A stretch of 64,000 nt of DNA from Liolophura sinensis (GCF_032854445.1 NC_088296.1:22123853-22187852); one strand, 5' to 3'; counted from the first letter of the stretch, positions 34,901 through 44,719 are shown. Program-made: numbers and translations. Notes: generated from the sequence alone by a model not told the origin.

Positions 34901-36389
34901 AAAAACACTTAAGCACCATGGCTAGTTCATAGACAGTAGTTCCTGACCTACATGTGTATGCGCCTTTCCTTGGTTGGTATTTAACCTGTGAAACTTGTCA
35001 GGAAACCAGGCGGATTTACCAAAATCTGTCCAATCTTCTGCTCAGGGTAAACACGACCGATATTGCCAAACTAAAAGCTTCAAGAGCGCACAATACCAAA
35101 CAAATGAAAAGAGAATACTGTACAAAACAATCTAATAGCAGAAGTCTAATAACAGAAGTGCATTAAGAAAGGTGTAACAATAGAAGTGTAATACCAAAAG
35201 AGTAATAGCAAAAGTGTGCTAACTGGGGTGTAATAACATAAGAGTGCGTCATAAGAAAAATATACATAGCAAAAACTGATAGGCACATACATGTCCAAAT
35301 AAAAACGGTTATTTCATCACTCTCGTAGGCACGCTACATGTTTTCTATAAGAAAACGTCACTCAGTGTTTTACTGAAAACGTCAATGTTATAAATAGGAT
35401 GCCAGCCTATGTTTTAACTAAAAGGATGCCAGTCCATGGTTTAACGAAAACGTATGCGTGTATAGTAACACCATATACATGTAACGCGTTTATGGATAAG
35501 ACGTCTGCGTTTAAATAAAAACAGCAAGGCGTTTGAATATAAATGCGTGTGTTTTTTAAAAATACATGCCATGCGTGGTTAATATTTTCCGTGTAATGGC
35601 AGGAGTGTAATAACAAAAATCTAATAACAGAAATGAAATAACAGAAGTGTAAGAAGGTATGTGATACAGCGTCCCACATACGTTCCATTGAACTGCCAAG
35701 TAAATCGTGGTATTTCACATTTACAAACATACAATAGCTCGAATATCTAAATTCTAAAAGCTCTGAATTACACGTCACGCATATATGCCTATTATTTGTT
35801 GTGAATACATGTGAATTCTTTACCCTTTCTGCTCACTTCACTCCAAAAATTAATCTCCTAATCTTAGAAGAAAGTCTGCTGTCTAGTAATGCTAGAACGT
35901 ATTCTGTTATTTCAACACAATATTGTGTCATGTTCAACATAATTTCCTATTATCTGATCTTTATGTTGAATTAAAATGAATATGTGTGTTATATTGAACA
36001 GGATAATGGGGTGCAAATAACAGAATACAATTTAGCATCACCCAGTCAACAGATTTTCGGTTAAAATTAACAGATTAATTTTTTTAAGTGCTGTCACACG
36101 GATTTGCTTCTCTCACTGTGTTTGCGTACATACCTAGTTCTGATAGCCGATTTTCGGCATCACGAAATATTCTGTTTAACCCTTTAACATCTCGCATGAT
36201 GTCATGAAGATCCTGCCTCACAGTCATGACGGTCTGCTTCACCGAGTACAGCTCCTCCTCAACAGTACGGTTCAGTGGAAGCGTGTACTTAACCTTTATC
36301 TTCTTCCCTTTCGCTTTTTTCCCGTCCGTCATGTAAGATGACGCGAGGAGGACAAACGCGAAAAAAAGAATCCTTAGCGACGTCGCCAT
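22822..36389 (-). CDS. FREP-like secreted Ig plus fibrinogen-domain protein
   Basis: Nine exons (36134-36389, 34734-34859, 34348-34505, 32833-32956, 30018-30392, 28185-28338, 27400-27675, 25693-25852, 22822-22998) join through GT-AG sites with all phases matching to 1806 bases, 601 residues. Order: signal peptide (1-20), basic stretch and helix (24-86), charged linker, one I-set Ig (about 128-220), Thr/Pro/Lys linker (about 222-345), fibrinogen-related domain (about 353-570), tail ending HGGCC. The Ig has the Cys pair ([15 protein letters not shown]) and reads most like FGF-receptor Ig domain 2. The fibrinogen domain has the hallmark motifs [27 protein letters not shown] and EMKIRP. No transmembrane segment, so soluble. 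FREPs of molluscs are lectin-like immune proteins that bind microbial surfaces; that role is inferred. No kinase follows, which rules out an FGF receptor. Confidence 0.85.
23095..23233 (-). mobile_element. tRNA-derived SINE, degraded
   Basis: Minus-oriented body and box B-like part (CTGGACTTGAACTCACAGCA), tail lost. In intron 8 of the fibrinogen gene, about 100 bases upstream of exon 9. Confidence 0.75.
23234..24712. other. Intron 8 of the fibrinogen gene, unassigned
   Basis: Includes a plus-strand open frame of 107 codons at 23924-24247 with several cysteines ([18 protein letters not shown]) but no recognised family, no clear flanking splice sites and no start context. No repeat recognised. 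Confidence 0.35.
24713..24950. mobile_element. AACAG-type MITE, complete copy
   Basis: About 238 bases with inverted ends: left AGTCTGTTAAATTTTTTACA then TTGGAGTGATGCTAGAACGT; right ATTCTAGCATCACTCACACA then GAGATTAACAGATTATG. No coding capacity. Used here as the type copy for the family. Confidence 0.75.
25498..25650 (+). mobile_element. tRNA-derived SINE, head missing
   Basis: Plus-oriented body and tail (GAAATATTCTTGAGTACGGC ... ATCAAATAAATAAATAAA). It ends about 43 bases from the exon 8 donor. Confidence 0.9.
25693..25852 (-). CDS. Fibrinogen gene exon 8: calcium-site segment
   Basis: Encodes [18 protein letters not shown], matching the calcium-binding STKDxDxD region and following Cys of fibrinogen-related domains, then [16 protein letters not shown], the conserved pocket motif with the second Cys. 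Acceptor ACAG|G and donor AAG|GTCAGA join in phase with exons 7 and 9. Confidence 0.9.
25853..26890. repeat. 44-bp minisatellite in intron 7
   Basis: About 20 loose copies of a unit read on the plus strand as CTCACCAGACTGGCTCACCA then CCCTGACCGATAACCTCAAT. The unit looks like a shortened form of the exon 7 donor-edge repeat at 26900-27399. At 26361-26450 there is a second copy of the exon 8 acceptor region (plus-strand GACTTTCTTCTTCCCTGGTC), matching 25840-25930. Confidence 0.85.
26900..27399. repeat. 56-60 bp repeat of the exon 7 donor edge
   Basis: Eight intronic copies of the end of exon 7 plus its splice donor. On the minus strand each reads GGTGAGGCGTTCCTACAGCC, or a close variant, followed a few bases later by GTGAGTAC or GTAAGTAC. 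The true donor is CAGCCAGTATG|GTAAGTAC at 27400. Coding similarity covers roughly the last 40 exon bases. Confidence 0.92.
27400..27675 (-). CDS. Fibrinogen gene exon 7: central fibrinogen domain
   Basis: Encodes [20 protein letters not shown], then [14 protein letters not shown] and the strand-rich [17 protein letters not shown] segment, all characteristic of fibrinogen-related domains. Joins exon 6 through AG|A to restore QRRFNG. Its last 40 or so bases are the source of the intronic repeat array that follows. Confidence 0.92.
28185..28338 (-). CDS. Fibrinogen gene exon 6: start of fibrinogen domain
   Basis: Encodes [20 protein letters not shown], then [17 protein letters not shown]. The DC..., SGLY... 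and CDM...[10 protein letters not shown] pattern is the family signature. Confidence 0.93.
28513..28592 (-). mobile_element. tRNA-derived SINE, tail fragment
   Basis: Minus-oriented tail and end of body only (TATTTGACTGGTGTTTTACG ... ATATTTCACTTATACGACGG). In intron 5. Confidence 0.85.
28593..30017. other. Intron 5 of the fibrinogen gene, unassigned
   Basis: AT-rich. A near-duplicate of CAAACCGCCAAAGAACTAAA (28674) occurs as CAAACTACCAAAGAACTAAG (29285), suggesting a diverged dispersed repeat with copies at about 28600-28780 and 29210-29345. No coding signal. Confidence 0.4.
30018..30392 (-). CDS. Fibrinogen gene exon 5: Thr/Lys/Pro-rich linker
   Basis: Encodes about 124 residues between the Ig and fibrinogen domains. 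It has a Thr-rich start ([20 protein letters not shown], a likely O-glycosylated mucin-like stretch) and a basic middle ([18 protein letters not shown]). An 18-residue direct duplication follows ([18 protein letters not shown], then the same with SKGV; 54-bp tandem at about 30045-30160). Ends in a Cys (GEKCEAKIA). Confidence 0.88.
30557..30895 (+). mobile_element. Second SINE-like repeat with tRNA-like box B
   Basis: Begins near GGAAGTCGGAAGACTTGGGA with box B-like GGGATCAAACCCAGGTC. The body includes GCACTGAGAGGTTAGGGCAA and GGGTGGGGTGTCATGTCTGG, and the end is CATATGACTGAAAAATTGTT. Similar 3' ends appear inverted at about 60215-60280. Differs from the main SINE. Family name not known to me. 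Confidence 0.6.
31197..31418 (-). mobile_element. tRNA-derived SINE with small insertion
   Basis: Minus-oriented tail end, body and head start. Around 31225-31275 a short self-complementary insertion (CTGGCCACT ... AGTGGCCAG) duplicates the body motif. Confidence 0.8.
31490..31518. repeat. Poly-T run
   Basis: Unbroken T tract of about 28 bases. On the minus strand it is a poly-A, possibly the tail of an old retroposed copy. Confidence 0.9.
31600..31737 (-). mobile_element. tRNA-derived SINE, degraded
   Basis: Minus-oriented body with many changes (GGAGAGGCAGCCAGCATGAT retained). Confidence 0.65.
32090..32395. repeat. About 110-bp tandem repeat, three copies
   Basis: Units carry TACAGCCTGTCGGCTACTTT and AAACGAAATTTTGTACACAT, then CATGAAATATTTGTCTGTAT. 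Lies in intron 4. No coding content. Confidence 0.7.
32833..32956 (-). CDS. Fibrinogen gene exon 4: second half of Ig domain
   Basis: Encodes [20 protein letters not shown], then [20 protein letters not shown]. This is the E-F-G strand part with the DxGxYxC motif. The stretch [21 protein letters not shown] reads very like the same part of FGF-receptor Ig domain 2. Phase-0 join to exon 3, phase-1 exit. Confidence 0.9.
33105..33217 (+). mobile_element. tRNA-derived SINE, heavily degraded
   Basis: Faint plus-oriented body and tail (GTGGTTTACCCCGACACTCC ... AAAATCCTTGAGTAAGGCAA). Confidence 0.45.
33555..33930. repeat. 24-bp minisatellite (48-bp higher-order unit)
   Basis: Fifteen or so copies alternate between GGATGGATGATTGGCAGGAG and GGATGGGTGACTGGTGGGAG, plus about four bases. 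The period is a multiple of three, so frames stay open on both strands. Lies in intron 3 of the fibrinogen gene, splitting the Ig domain. Confidence 0.92.
34348..34505 (-). CDS. Fibrinogen gene exon 3: first half of Ig domain
   Basis: Encodes [20 protein letters not shown], then [20 protein letters not shown]. This is the A to C strands with the first Cys and the core Trp of an I-set Ig. The CPASGKPQP...WLKN pattern resembles FGF-receptor Ig domain 2. The C'-D region before exon 4 is shorter than in FGF receptors. Confidence 0.9.
34631..34648. repeat. Poly-C run
   Basis: About 18 consecutive C (poly-G on the transcribed strand) in intron 2, about 85 bases after exon 2. Confidence 0.9.
34734..34859 (-). 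CDS. Fibrinogen gene exon 2: charged linker
   Basis: Encodes [20 protein letters not shown], then [20 protein letters not shown]. It is low in hydrophobics and probably flexible. No domain recognised. Supported by acceptor CAACAG|AA and donor GAAG|GTGAGT with phases matching both neighbours. Confidence 0.75.
35866..36085. mobile_element. AACAG-type MITE, complete diverged copy
   Basis: Ends: left AGAAAGTCTGCTGTCTAGTA then ATGCTAGAACGTATTCTGTT; right ATTTAGCATCACCCAGTCAA then GGTTAAAATTAACAGATTAA. It lies in intron 1, about 50 bases from the exon 1 donor. Confidence 0.75.
36134..36389 (-). CDS. Fibrinogen gene exon 1: signal peptide and helix
   Basis: ATG at 36389 was chosen over an upstream in-frame ATG at 36449 because it opens a textbook leader ([20 protein letters not shown]). 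A basic patch follows ([13 protein letters not shown]), then a heptad-like stretch ([20 protein letters not shown] ... [20 protein letters not shown]). This probably drives oligomerisation as a coiled coil. Confidence 0.85.
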
Positions 36390-36440
36390 CTTGTCTTTGC
36401 CAGAGGTGATATGGATTTTACGCTGATTATGTAGACGCTG

Positions 36441-36448
36441 TATATACA
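36441..36448 (-). promoter_or_regulatory. Possible TATA box
   Basis: On the minus strand GTATATA lies about 55 bases upstream of the start codon at 36389. That would place transcription start about 25 bases before the ATG if used. There is no independent support. Confidence 0.3.
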
Positions 36449-36649
36449 ATGACCTTAGATGACACCGTATACAGACCTACATCTGTTCACTGGCCGTTAC
36501 ATGGCGTCCTCGCCCCGAATCAAACAGCAAGCCTCCAAAATGCGGTCGCTGAACCACGAGATATTCATAGCCCGCCTAGTTATTTGACACCAAAATCTGT
36601 CAGAATGTCTATGGAAGCGCGTTCGTGACAGCGCAAATGAATGATGACA

Positions 36650-37070
36650 TCGAAATAAATTTGTAATCTGGTGTTTGAATGAATAAAGTGATAAATTAAG
36701 GAAGGAATAAAGTGATAAATTAAGGAAGGAATGAATGAATAAAGAGATTTATAAAGGAATGAAGAGAAGAAAAAGGAAGAAAAGCGGGAAGGAAAGGGTG
36801 GAGTGAATAAATGAATAACGAAGGAACGGAGGAAGTCATAAAGACGGAAGGCGTGGAGGAAGACAAGAAGGACATGAAGGCAGGGAGGTAGGATTAAGGA
36901 AGGAAGGGAGATAACCCTGTAAATTGAATGAATGAGTGAATGAGTGAGTGAATAAATGAAAGTATGTATGAATGAGAGTAAGAAAGAAGGACGAAAGGAA
37001 TGAAGGAAGACATGAAGGGAGGAAGAGCAGAAGGAATGAGAGCAGGATTGAAGGAACGAATGAACGGATT
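36650..37070. repeat. Purine-rich GAAT/GGAA low-complexity tract
   Basis: Loose repeats such as AAGGAATGAATGAATAAAG and GAAGGAAGG on the plus strand. Lies 260 bases upstream of the fibrinogen gene start. No coding content. Confidence 0.7.
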
Positions 37071-37098
37071 CACGCCATATATATACTCTCCAAAAAAT

Positions 37099-37170
37099 AA
37101 GTCTGTTAAATTTAACAGGAAATCTGTTGTCTGAGTGATGCCAGAATGTATCCTGTTATTGCATAAGATT
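37099..37170. mobile_element. AACAG-type MITE, one end
   Basis: GTCTGTTAAATTTAACAGGA then TCTGTTGTCTGAGTGATGCC. Only the left portion is present. Confidence 0.6.
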
Positions 37171-37318
37171 TTGCTGTTTAACATAGCAGTCATTTTCTAT
37201 TCATTCAAAATAATGGTTGCAGTAGACCAACAGGGTATTAAAATAAAATACAATGTACATGAATATACAGTAGAATACGTATGCATACTCACCAAGGTAT
37301 GCATTTATTTGACTACAC

Positions 37319-37471
37319 CATTTCATGCTGGCTTTCTGGTTTGAAAGCAATTTGCGGATGGTCGTCGGTTTCACGTGAGCTCTGCTCGGTTTCCTCCCAC
37401 CATAATGCTGGCCGCCGTCGTGAAACATTCTTGAGTACGGCGTAAAACACCAACCAAATAAATAAACAAAT
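37319..37471 (+). mobile_element. tRNA-derived SINE, head missing
   Basis: Plus-oriented body and tail with a deletion around the ATAAGTGAAAT block. Confidence 0.85.
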
Positions 37472-37699
37472 ATTTGATTATATTTTGTTGTTTGCACTTG
37501 CACTATATTAAGTTTGCACTTGTACGCTGGCGGTTAGTATTTATGGATAAGAGCCCTGTGTAACGTACCACCGACCATTGGCAAGTTATTGACGAACATT
37601 GTCATTAGTGAACGTCAGGCTGTCCAAACAGCCTCAAAAAGGTGTCAAACGGTTAGAGTCATCGAAGTCACACAAGAGACGGAAGAGAGACGAAACTAC

Positions 37700-37969
37700 A
37701 AGCCTAAAACAACCTGCCGATGGTCGTGGGTTTCCCCAGGGCTTAGGGCCCAGTTTCACAATGCGGCGTACAATATTTTTATCGCACATTTGTCTAACGA
37801 TATTTTGTACTTTTACCGTACCATTGTCCTGTATTTGCTATTATCGTACATGTCCATCTTTGTGAAACTGTGCCCTGTCCCGTTTCCTCCCACCATAATG
37901 CTGGCCGTCATCGTATAAGTGAAATATTCTTTAGTACGGCGTGAAGCACCAATCAAATAAATAAATGAA
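37700..37969 (+). mobile_element. tRNA-derived SINE interrupted by a MITE
   Basis: The body (CCTGCCGATGGTCGTGGGTT) and the tail part (CCCGTTTCCTCCCACCATAA ... CAATCAAATAAATAAATG) are separated by the element at 37743-37876. Confidence 0.85.
37743..37876. mobile_element. MITE nested in SINE, CAGTTTCACA ends
   Basis: About 134 bases with inverted ends: GGGCCCAGTTTCACAATG on the left and CATCTTTGTGAAACTGTGCC on the right. AT-rich interior, no coding capacity. A similar end (GGCCCCAGGATCACAAAGCT) stands at about 61018. Confidence 0.75.
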
Positions 37970-38931
37970 ATTTGTCCAAGGCCGGGAATGAACCCGGACC
38001 ATGTGTTCCTGGTGCCGTGTGTCACGTATCACTCCGAAGCGGCAACCTATGGTGAGACATACACTGTCAGACGGCAAGCCCGGTAAGTCCTTCCTAAACG
38101 AAGTCTGCAGTCCAAAACTGTGGCTCTTATCTCTCAGTAAATTCTTTGTTCCTAATGCTAGTAAGACCCACGAAACGTAGCAAATCGGCAGAAACGTTCA
38201 TTTCGAATGGCACCAACATTCCATCGTATTAAAGCCATACAAAAGAATTTTTCACTAAGAATTTTTTGCACCTAATAAACCTGAGTAAAATGCCTTTGGG
38301 AGTTTGCAGAAACAGACACAGCTGAATTCAAACGCCATAGGTCAAGAGCCTGTGGCCCGTTTTATGAGGCTCACTTAGCTAAGATGGCCTTCAAATATCA
38401 TGATAACGTACGTTGTAGAGATATGAAGTACACTTAGCTAAGGGCTACTAAACACTAAATCTGTTTCATGAAAGTTGCGCTAGACAACACATTAAACTAC
38501 ACGGATTTGAGTATAAAATACATCAATTCTCAAATAGGAGCAAACCAAACAACACTGCCTGCATTCTCAAATAGGAGATTAAAGCAAACACCTGCATTCG
38601 ATGCCATAAAACACATCCAACTAGATTTTAGATTTCTAAGACGTTTTTATTTGGCAAATAGTGGTACAGTAAGCAAATCTCCCTGTCGGCCGCCAATACA
38701 CTGGCCAATACACAACGTTATACTTCACCAGAAGCAAATGTAATAAGCATATTATATAATGTATACAAAGTTACACAATGAAGAGGTAGCCACTAAGCCA
38801 GTGTTAGGAAGTGCACTAGTCTCGCAGAATCTCGTCTTTCTCGCGTTAAACCGTGTGCATTTGACAGTCTTGCAGTGGGCCCGCCAAAAAGTAAAATTCT
38901 GACTGGCTTACTGCTCTCCAAACGAGCTTGT

Positions 38932-39060
38932 TTATTTTTATTTATTCCATTGATGTTTTACGCCGTATTCAAGAATATTTCAGTAATACGACTGCGGTCA
39001 GCATTATGCTAGGAGGAAACCGGGCAGAGTCCACGAGAAACCCACGACCATCCGCAGGTT
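38932..39060 (-). mobile_element. tRNA-derived SINE, tail half
   Basis: Minus-oriented tail and part of the body to ACCCACGACCATCCGCAGGT, then ends. Confidence 0.9.
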
Positions 39061-42000
39061 AGCTTGTTTATGCAGTCATAACCTGGAAAGCTAATCAACG
39101 TTTGCTGACGTTATGCTAATGTTGTGTTTTGGACCGTCCCGTTACAGAAGTGTTATGTTACATCATATAACGCGAGACAATTCGCAATTTTGCGAGACTA
39201 GCAGATCATCCATAATATACACAGAACAGTGACGTCACATGAGGTAGCTGCAAGAAGGTCCAAGACACCAGGTCACCAGTTTCACTAAACTTCGTACGCA
39301 ATTTGATCGAAAATGCCGTGGTATTGAACGTCATTTATACGTCACCAAAAACGAAGACGTAAGAAGTTTTCTGAAAACATGGGCCATTTCCACGTACCTT
39401 AATATTCAGATTTTCCTCCAAAAAAACGAGACCTTACCAGGCTAAAACTTACTTACGGAGAAAAACGTTCATACTAAACTTACATGGAAATGGTCTCGTG
39501 CCGTTCTGGTGAAACAATAATTCTTGGAAATCACAAATGCGATTAATGGTCAGTATAATGATCAGAATAATGAAATCAGAAATTAATTTCCATAATGAAG
39601 AGCTCTTCTTTCCACACGCGTATACAAGAACAGTATTGTCTTTCTTATTTTTGTTTTCAAACCCTACTAATCGAATCTCTCACTCTAAAACGAAGAACAT
39701 GACAGGTTTTCAGTATAAACAATGATTTATACTCCGCTGAAATTATTTTAACTTTCGTGCAGATCTTTCCTTATACAATTACTATTTGGCTAATATTGAA
39801 TGAAAGGTTGTGTGGTTTAATGTCACAACTGTAATATCTCAGTCACTTGGCGAAGGATCTTTTCCTACCTTCTTCTACAAGTACATGTACACAATCCCAT
39901 ACAAAAGTTTTCATAATGCTTTATGTATCCATAAGAACAGATTCCATATTTAATCCGAAACATGGGGTTTAACATGGTGCTGTGGAAGTATTACCCTCAT
40001 CCACAGACTTTATCCCTGAATAAGCGGCGTAGTGCACTAGCAGACGGCCATTCGCCATTTACACAGACGAACTGACTCACAGACAATTAAGATGACTTTT
40101 TCACCTATTACAGGATGCTATCTATGAGTTGCCCAAGGAAGTGCATTTTGTCCACGAACGAACATAGATCATGGCCAAAACAGATAAGTAATAAAAAAAG
40201 GAGGGGTCGAGCGGGACCGTGCTCTTAAAGAAGTGATGTACCACTCGTCCACGCTAAAACAAGCCAGGTATATGAACTGTTAACTATAATTCCCATTGTA
40301 ATGCATGATGGCAGCAAAATGCACAATCTTGGTCGCATCAATTAGCCATAGGTAAGGTATCAAGCACCCACATGTTACCGTGCGACCATGAAACGCAATA
40401 CATCACTACGCTCACCGTCAATCCTCGGACATTGCACGTCAAAATTTCAGCAGTTCCCATTTGTTTTCAGCCAAAATAAAAAAAATCTACGAAGGCTATT
40501 CACCTTTTCCTAACCACAAAGTACAGCATATTTACGAAAAATATTTTACGACATCGTGAATAAAGTTGTTGGTAAAATGTCACTACCGATTTCCACCTAA
40601 TGTTTCCGACACCCTAGAAGTTCGCATGATTATGTTAGAATCCTATAAGCTAATAACGGCTAAACGTTGAATAAAAAGACTTTTAAAATCTTTAAAAAAA
40701 GCAGCAGTTAAAAAATATGTTCCTTTCGTTAACTGTCTGATTGTTGGAACTCGTTAAAATAAAATTCCAAAACCAAGACGTATCAGGTACACGTTCAATT
40801 GTTATGATTATTCAGCTTTATGAGAAAAGGCAATCCAGTCTGAATAGGGGATTACATATTGATCTTCAATTCATGAAGATCCCAAACTTCAAATCCACCT
40901 AAAAGTTTATCCCCTGGATACAATTCCCATGAGAGCAAAGCTACTTCTATAAATCCCTTAACTGTTGGAAAACGGCAATACTGTTAATCTAGAACAGCGC
41001 ATGTTTACTGCGATTTTTACTCGACTTTCTACATAGGCAAAAATATACAGTTCTTGAGATCAGCGATCAAAGCAAGTGCAGTCCAAATGCCCCGCACTCC
41101 AAATGAGTGCACTGAACACGGCAAAATCTGAAGTGGGTACAGTCGATTTTATATGTAATATATTCCAATACACAAGATATTCTTCTGAAAACTAATTCTC
41201 GTATTTTTACAAGTAGGTAAGTGTTACCAATTAATCTCTAAGTTATAACTCTGAAAGTACTCCTGTTCACCATTTGCAATTCCTACGCACACCTAAACGA
41301 CGACATACAACTGGAATCGATAAAATCTATCCAAGATAAGAAAATAGATAACATTAAATAATTACTTCAATATTTTTGTTTGTTTTTCCTTTTTTTGGTG
41401 AGCCTTAATACGCAATTCTTTACGCAGTATCAGAATCAAGTTACAAGTTTGGTTAATATGTAAGCACAGCCACCATGGGTGAAAAACAACAGCCACCGAC
41501 CAATCAAAAATCTCCACACTGAAACTCTCCATTTTCAAATACCTTGGATTATGTAAAATATGAGCAAGTGCACACGCCACTACATGTGTGCATGGGTTAC
41601 GTTCAATACATCGTGTGCTACGTTATCAATTTCAAGACAAAAATACGAAAATATTTAACGAGATGTTATATTGCAAGATAGTCAAACACTCCCAAAGGAG
41701 TGGTTAAAGCGGAACTTGGTACATGCATGCTCCTAACACCCTAACTAGTATATAATATCATCATTTGGACAAAAAGAGGAGTATATCATAATCTTCTGCC
41801 ACAGCATTATTCGAAGAAATCCTCTGCCCATCATGGAAATCAACCCAACTACACTTACGTCATGAACTGAAAGTATCCAACAGGGAAGGGGAACAACTCT
41901 GGGGAGGTAATCTGTCTCGCTGACAATTCAGACATTGCTGACTACATCAATGTCGCGAGCTAAGAAGTGCACAGAGCAGAATTTCACAAGGCCAGTTTTG

Positions 42001-43640
42001 ACTCGAGTCAAATGTGATTAGTCGCTTATTTCTGGACCAAGGCGTTAAAATTCGGCACGCCGTTTGCGTTTCCAAGTTGTGTGCTTTGCTAAATGTTACA
42101 AAATTTTGATCTCTTGAACAGTAAACTACGCAACATGTACTGACTTTAGCAAAAAATCGCTTTGTGCAATCGTCATTCAAAAATCGTCTTGCCTACAGAT
42201 TACTTATATGTTACATATAACTTGCTACAGAAGTGGATATAAACTATGTGCTATACAGTCAAATTTTTCAATGATATCGAGTACTAAGCGTTTTTTAGCT
42301 CGATCCAAAAGTGAATGTACATCTATTAAACACTGAAATGGTGCCTTTGAAATGTTAACCTGGAATCCATCCTAAACGTCAAGGTCAAATGGCGCAAATA
42401 TGCCGACAAACAATTGGCAAGATAAAGGCAAGTCTTTATTTCACAGGCCTCCTGCTGACTAGTTGGAGAATGACTTGAAGGAAGTGGACCACAGAAGAAA
42501 AAATCAACGGAAAATGTTGAAAAATCAACGGAAAATGTTGACAAATCAACAGCGAATGTTGACAAATCAACGGACAGTGTCAACAGATAAAAGGAGAATG
42601 TCGACAATGAAGAATTGCGGAGAATTCGCTTTATAATGTCAAGCATTCAAAACAGAAATACTGACAATCCAGCGAAGAATTTTGACAACTCAACAAAGAA
42701 TATTGACGTCGAACAATTCAATGGAAAAAGTCAACAATTCAATGAAAAATGTCGACAGATAACATTGTCAGTTTACCGGAAAATGTTGACCCAAAATCCC
42801 CCAAAACATTTTCTCCAATGCAACATTTCATCGGTCAAGCAGAGAAAGGTTTTTGTATCCTCATTTCAAAATGTGTATTCAAATGTATCATCACACTGAG
42901 TGAGGATGCTTTCAAAATACTCAAGAGCAAACCTTGACACCTTAAACACACTGTAGACGACTGCACTGAATTCTACCAACAGTTCATCTGAAGGTGAAAA
43001 GGCAAATCACCTTTCAAGTTACATCATTAAAAGTTACCATGTGACGTATGACTGCTGATCATCAACAAACCTGTGTCAATGGGAACTCACGTCTTTAAAT
43101 GCTATCATTTCTCTAAGCGAATATTTTATATGCTTCACTGTGTAGATAGAAATAGGTTACATTTTAATTAGTTAGAAATCCGTAATAAACTGTTAAACTA
43201 ACTAGAGAAATAACTTATAAAGTGGGGAAATACTCACTCTGCTACGTATAAGCAAAGGTTCTAAAAATCATTACTTTTCGATTCAGGTGAAAATATCGGA
43301 AGTGAAATTCAACCTTTTTTTTAGCCTTATATTGTCAACAACAATTATTCTCCCTGAAGTGGAAACGATATGGGCTCATTTCTTTGTGAATGTATACCTA
43401 TGAATGCGCTCTCTCTAATTCTTCTCCCTAGTAATATAAAAAAAACATTGCTGAGCACGACCTGACTAGATGACTACATATACGGGGTCCAGTGATTGCT
43501 GCGACGGAAGAGGCAATCTCAGCAAATACTGCTACACTCGCAAAAATCAAATGAAACAGGGTTAGTTCTGAACAAAATGAACTTTAACGAAAAAGTTGTT
43601 GATCTATAAAGGCATCATATGGGATACATCATCGGGTAAC
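39061..43640. other. Long non-coding stretch, no gene recognised
   Basis: No open frame above 107 codons, no motif and no main-SINE copy seen. The only structure I see is a loose 21-bp repeat at about 42500-42600. Open frames at 42326-42646 and 42615-42899 follow that repeat or are unsupported. Confidence 0.5.
42500..42600. repeat. 21-bp degenerate tandem repeat
   Basis: Unit ATGTTGACAAATCAACGGAA. The half-sites GTTGA and TCAAC make each unit partly palindromic. Looser copies continue to about 42790. Confidence 0.7.
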
Positions 43641-43654
43641 ATAGTTCACACGTG

Positions 43655-43678
43655 CATATATATATATATATATATATA
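43655..43678. repeat. (AT)n microsatellite
   Basis: Twelve or so AT dinucleotides. Confidence 0.9.
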
Positions 43679-43928
43679 ATTATCCACATATGTATACTTC
43701 TCACATACATATCTTTCAAAGATTTAAGTATAATTTCATTTCGCGTCAAGCTTCAGAAGTAGTGATTAAGGCTCAGCCAATCTCCTCGCTTCATACAAAT
43801 GAAAAATAAAAGCGACAGCTAATTAAATCTGTTAGCACAATATGCAACCAAGTTTGTACGTATAAATTATGAGTTAAAATATGGTTAGATCAAACTCACT
43901 CGTATTTAACTTCCTTAAACAAACATAC

Positions 43929-43966
43929 ACACGCACACATACCATACACACACACACACACACACC
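43929..43966. repeat. (CA)n microsatellite, interrupted
   Basis: ACACACGCACACATACCATA then an uninterrupted CA run. Confidence 0.85.
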
Positions 43967-44719
43967 AAGAAATATGATCGACTGACCAATGACAATGCCA
44001 GGTAAAATAAAATTTACATATTTTTGGGGAATCCCCTAATTTGTCATTCACAGAGCCTATTTAATGCTGTTACCGATTGGCATATCCTTTCAATAAGTAA
44101 ACATCAAGAACTTTAATGCTAGAAGAGTAACAACGTGTATATTAACATAACCATAACAAAGTCAGGTGTAGTTCTCATTCTGCGAAAATAATGCCTCCCG
44201 AAGTCCAGGATCTTTTTAACCTAACTGAAGTGTCTACAGGGTATTCACACAAAGAGATCTGCCGAATACTGACTTGCGGAACTTCAACAAACTTAAATGA
44301 CATAAAAATTAGCAAACAAAAACGCTTTTTAGAGGCAAGTAATTACATTTTACCAGTAGGGTATCACCCTACCTTTCATCTTCAAAATAAGGTGAATGGA
44401 ACAGAATGGGATAAAATGAACAACTTAGTTGGGGGCGTAATCTTAGGTCATTTACCGTGCGTCACAAGTCGTTAATACAAGACTAAAATAAAACATCTTG
44501 GGAGGCAGCAATTTTCCTATTTTCACCCCACCAGTTGTATTTCGAAAGTTCATACTATAACTCGTACTGAGCGAACCTAATTTTACAGTTACACAAAAGA
44601 CAACCCCAGATGTAATATCACCATCAATACATGTATTCACAAACCTATCTCGTATCTCAGCTTCTTGCCTAGTGACAAAAACTACTTTTGGTGTAAAAGG
44701 TCAATCGTCAGCCAACAGT

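Noticed and set aside
44191-44475. 94-codon plus-strand frame
   Set aside because: No recognisable domain, repeat-poor AT-rich context, and no supporting start or splice signals.
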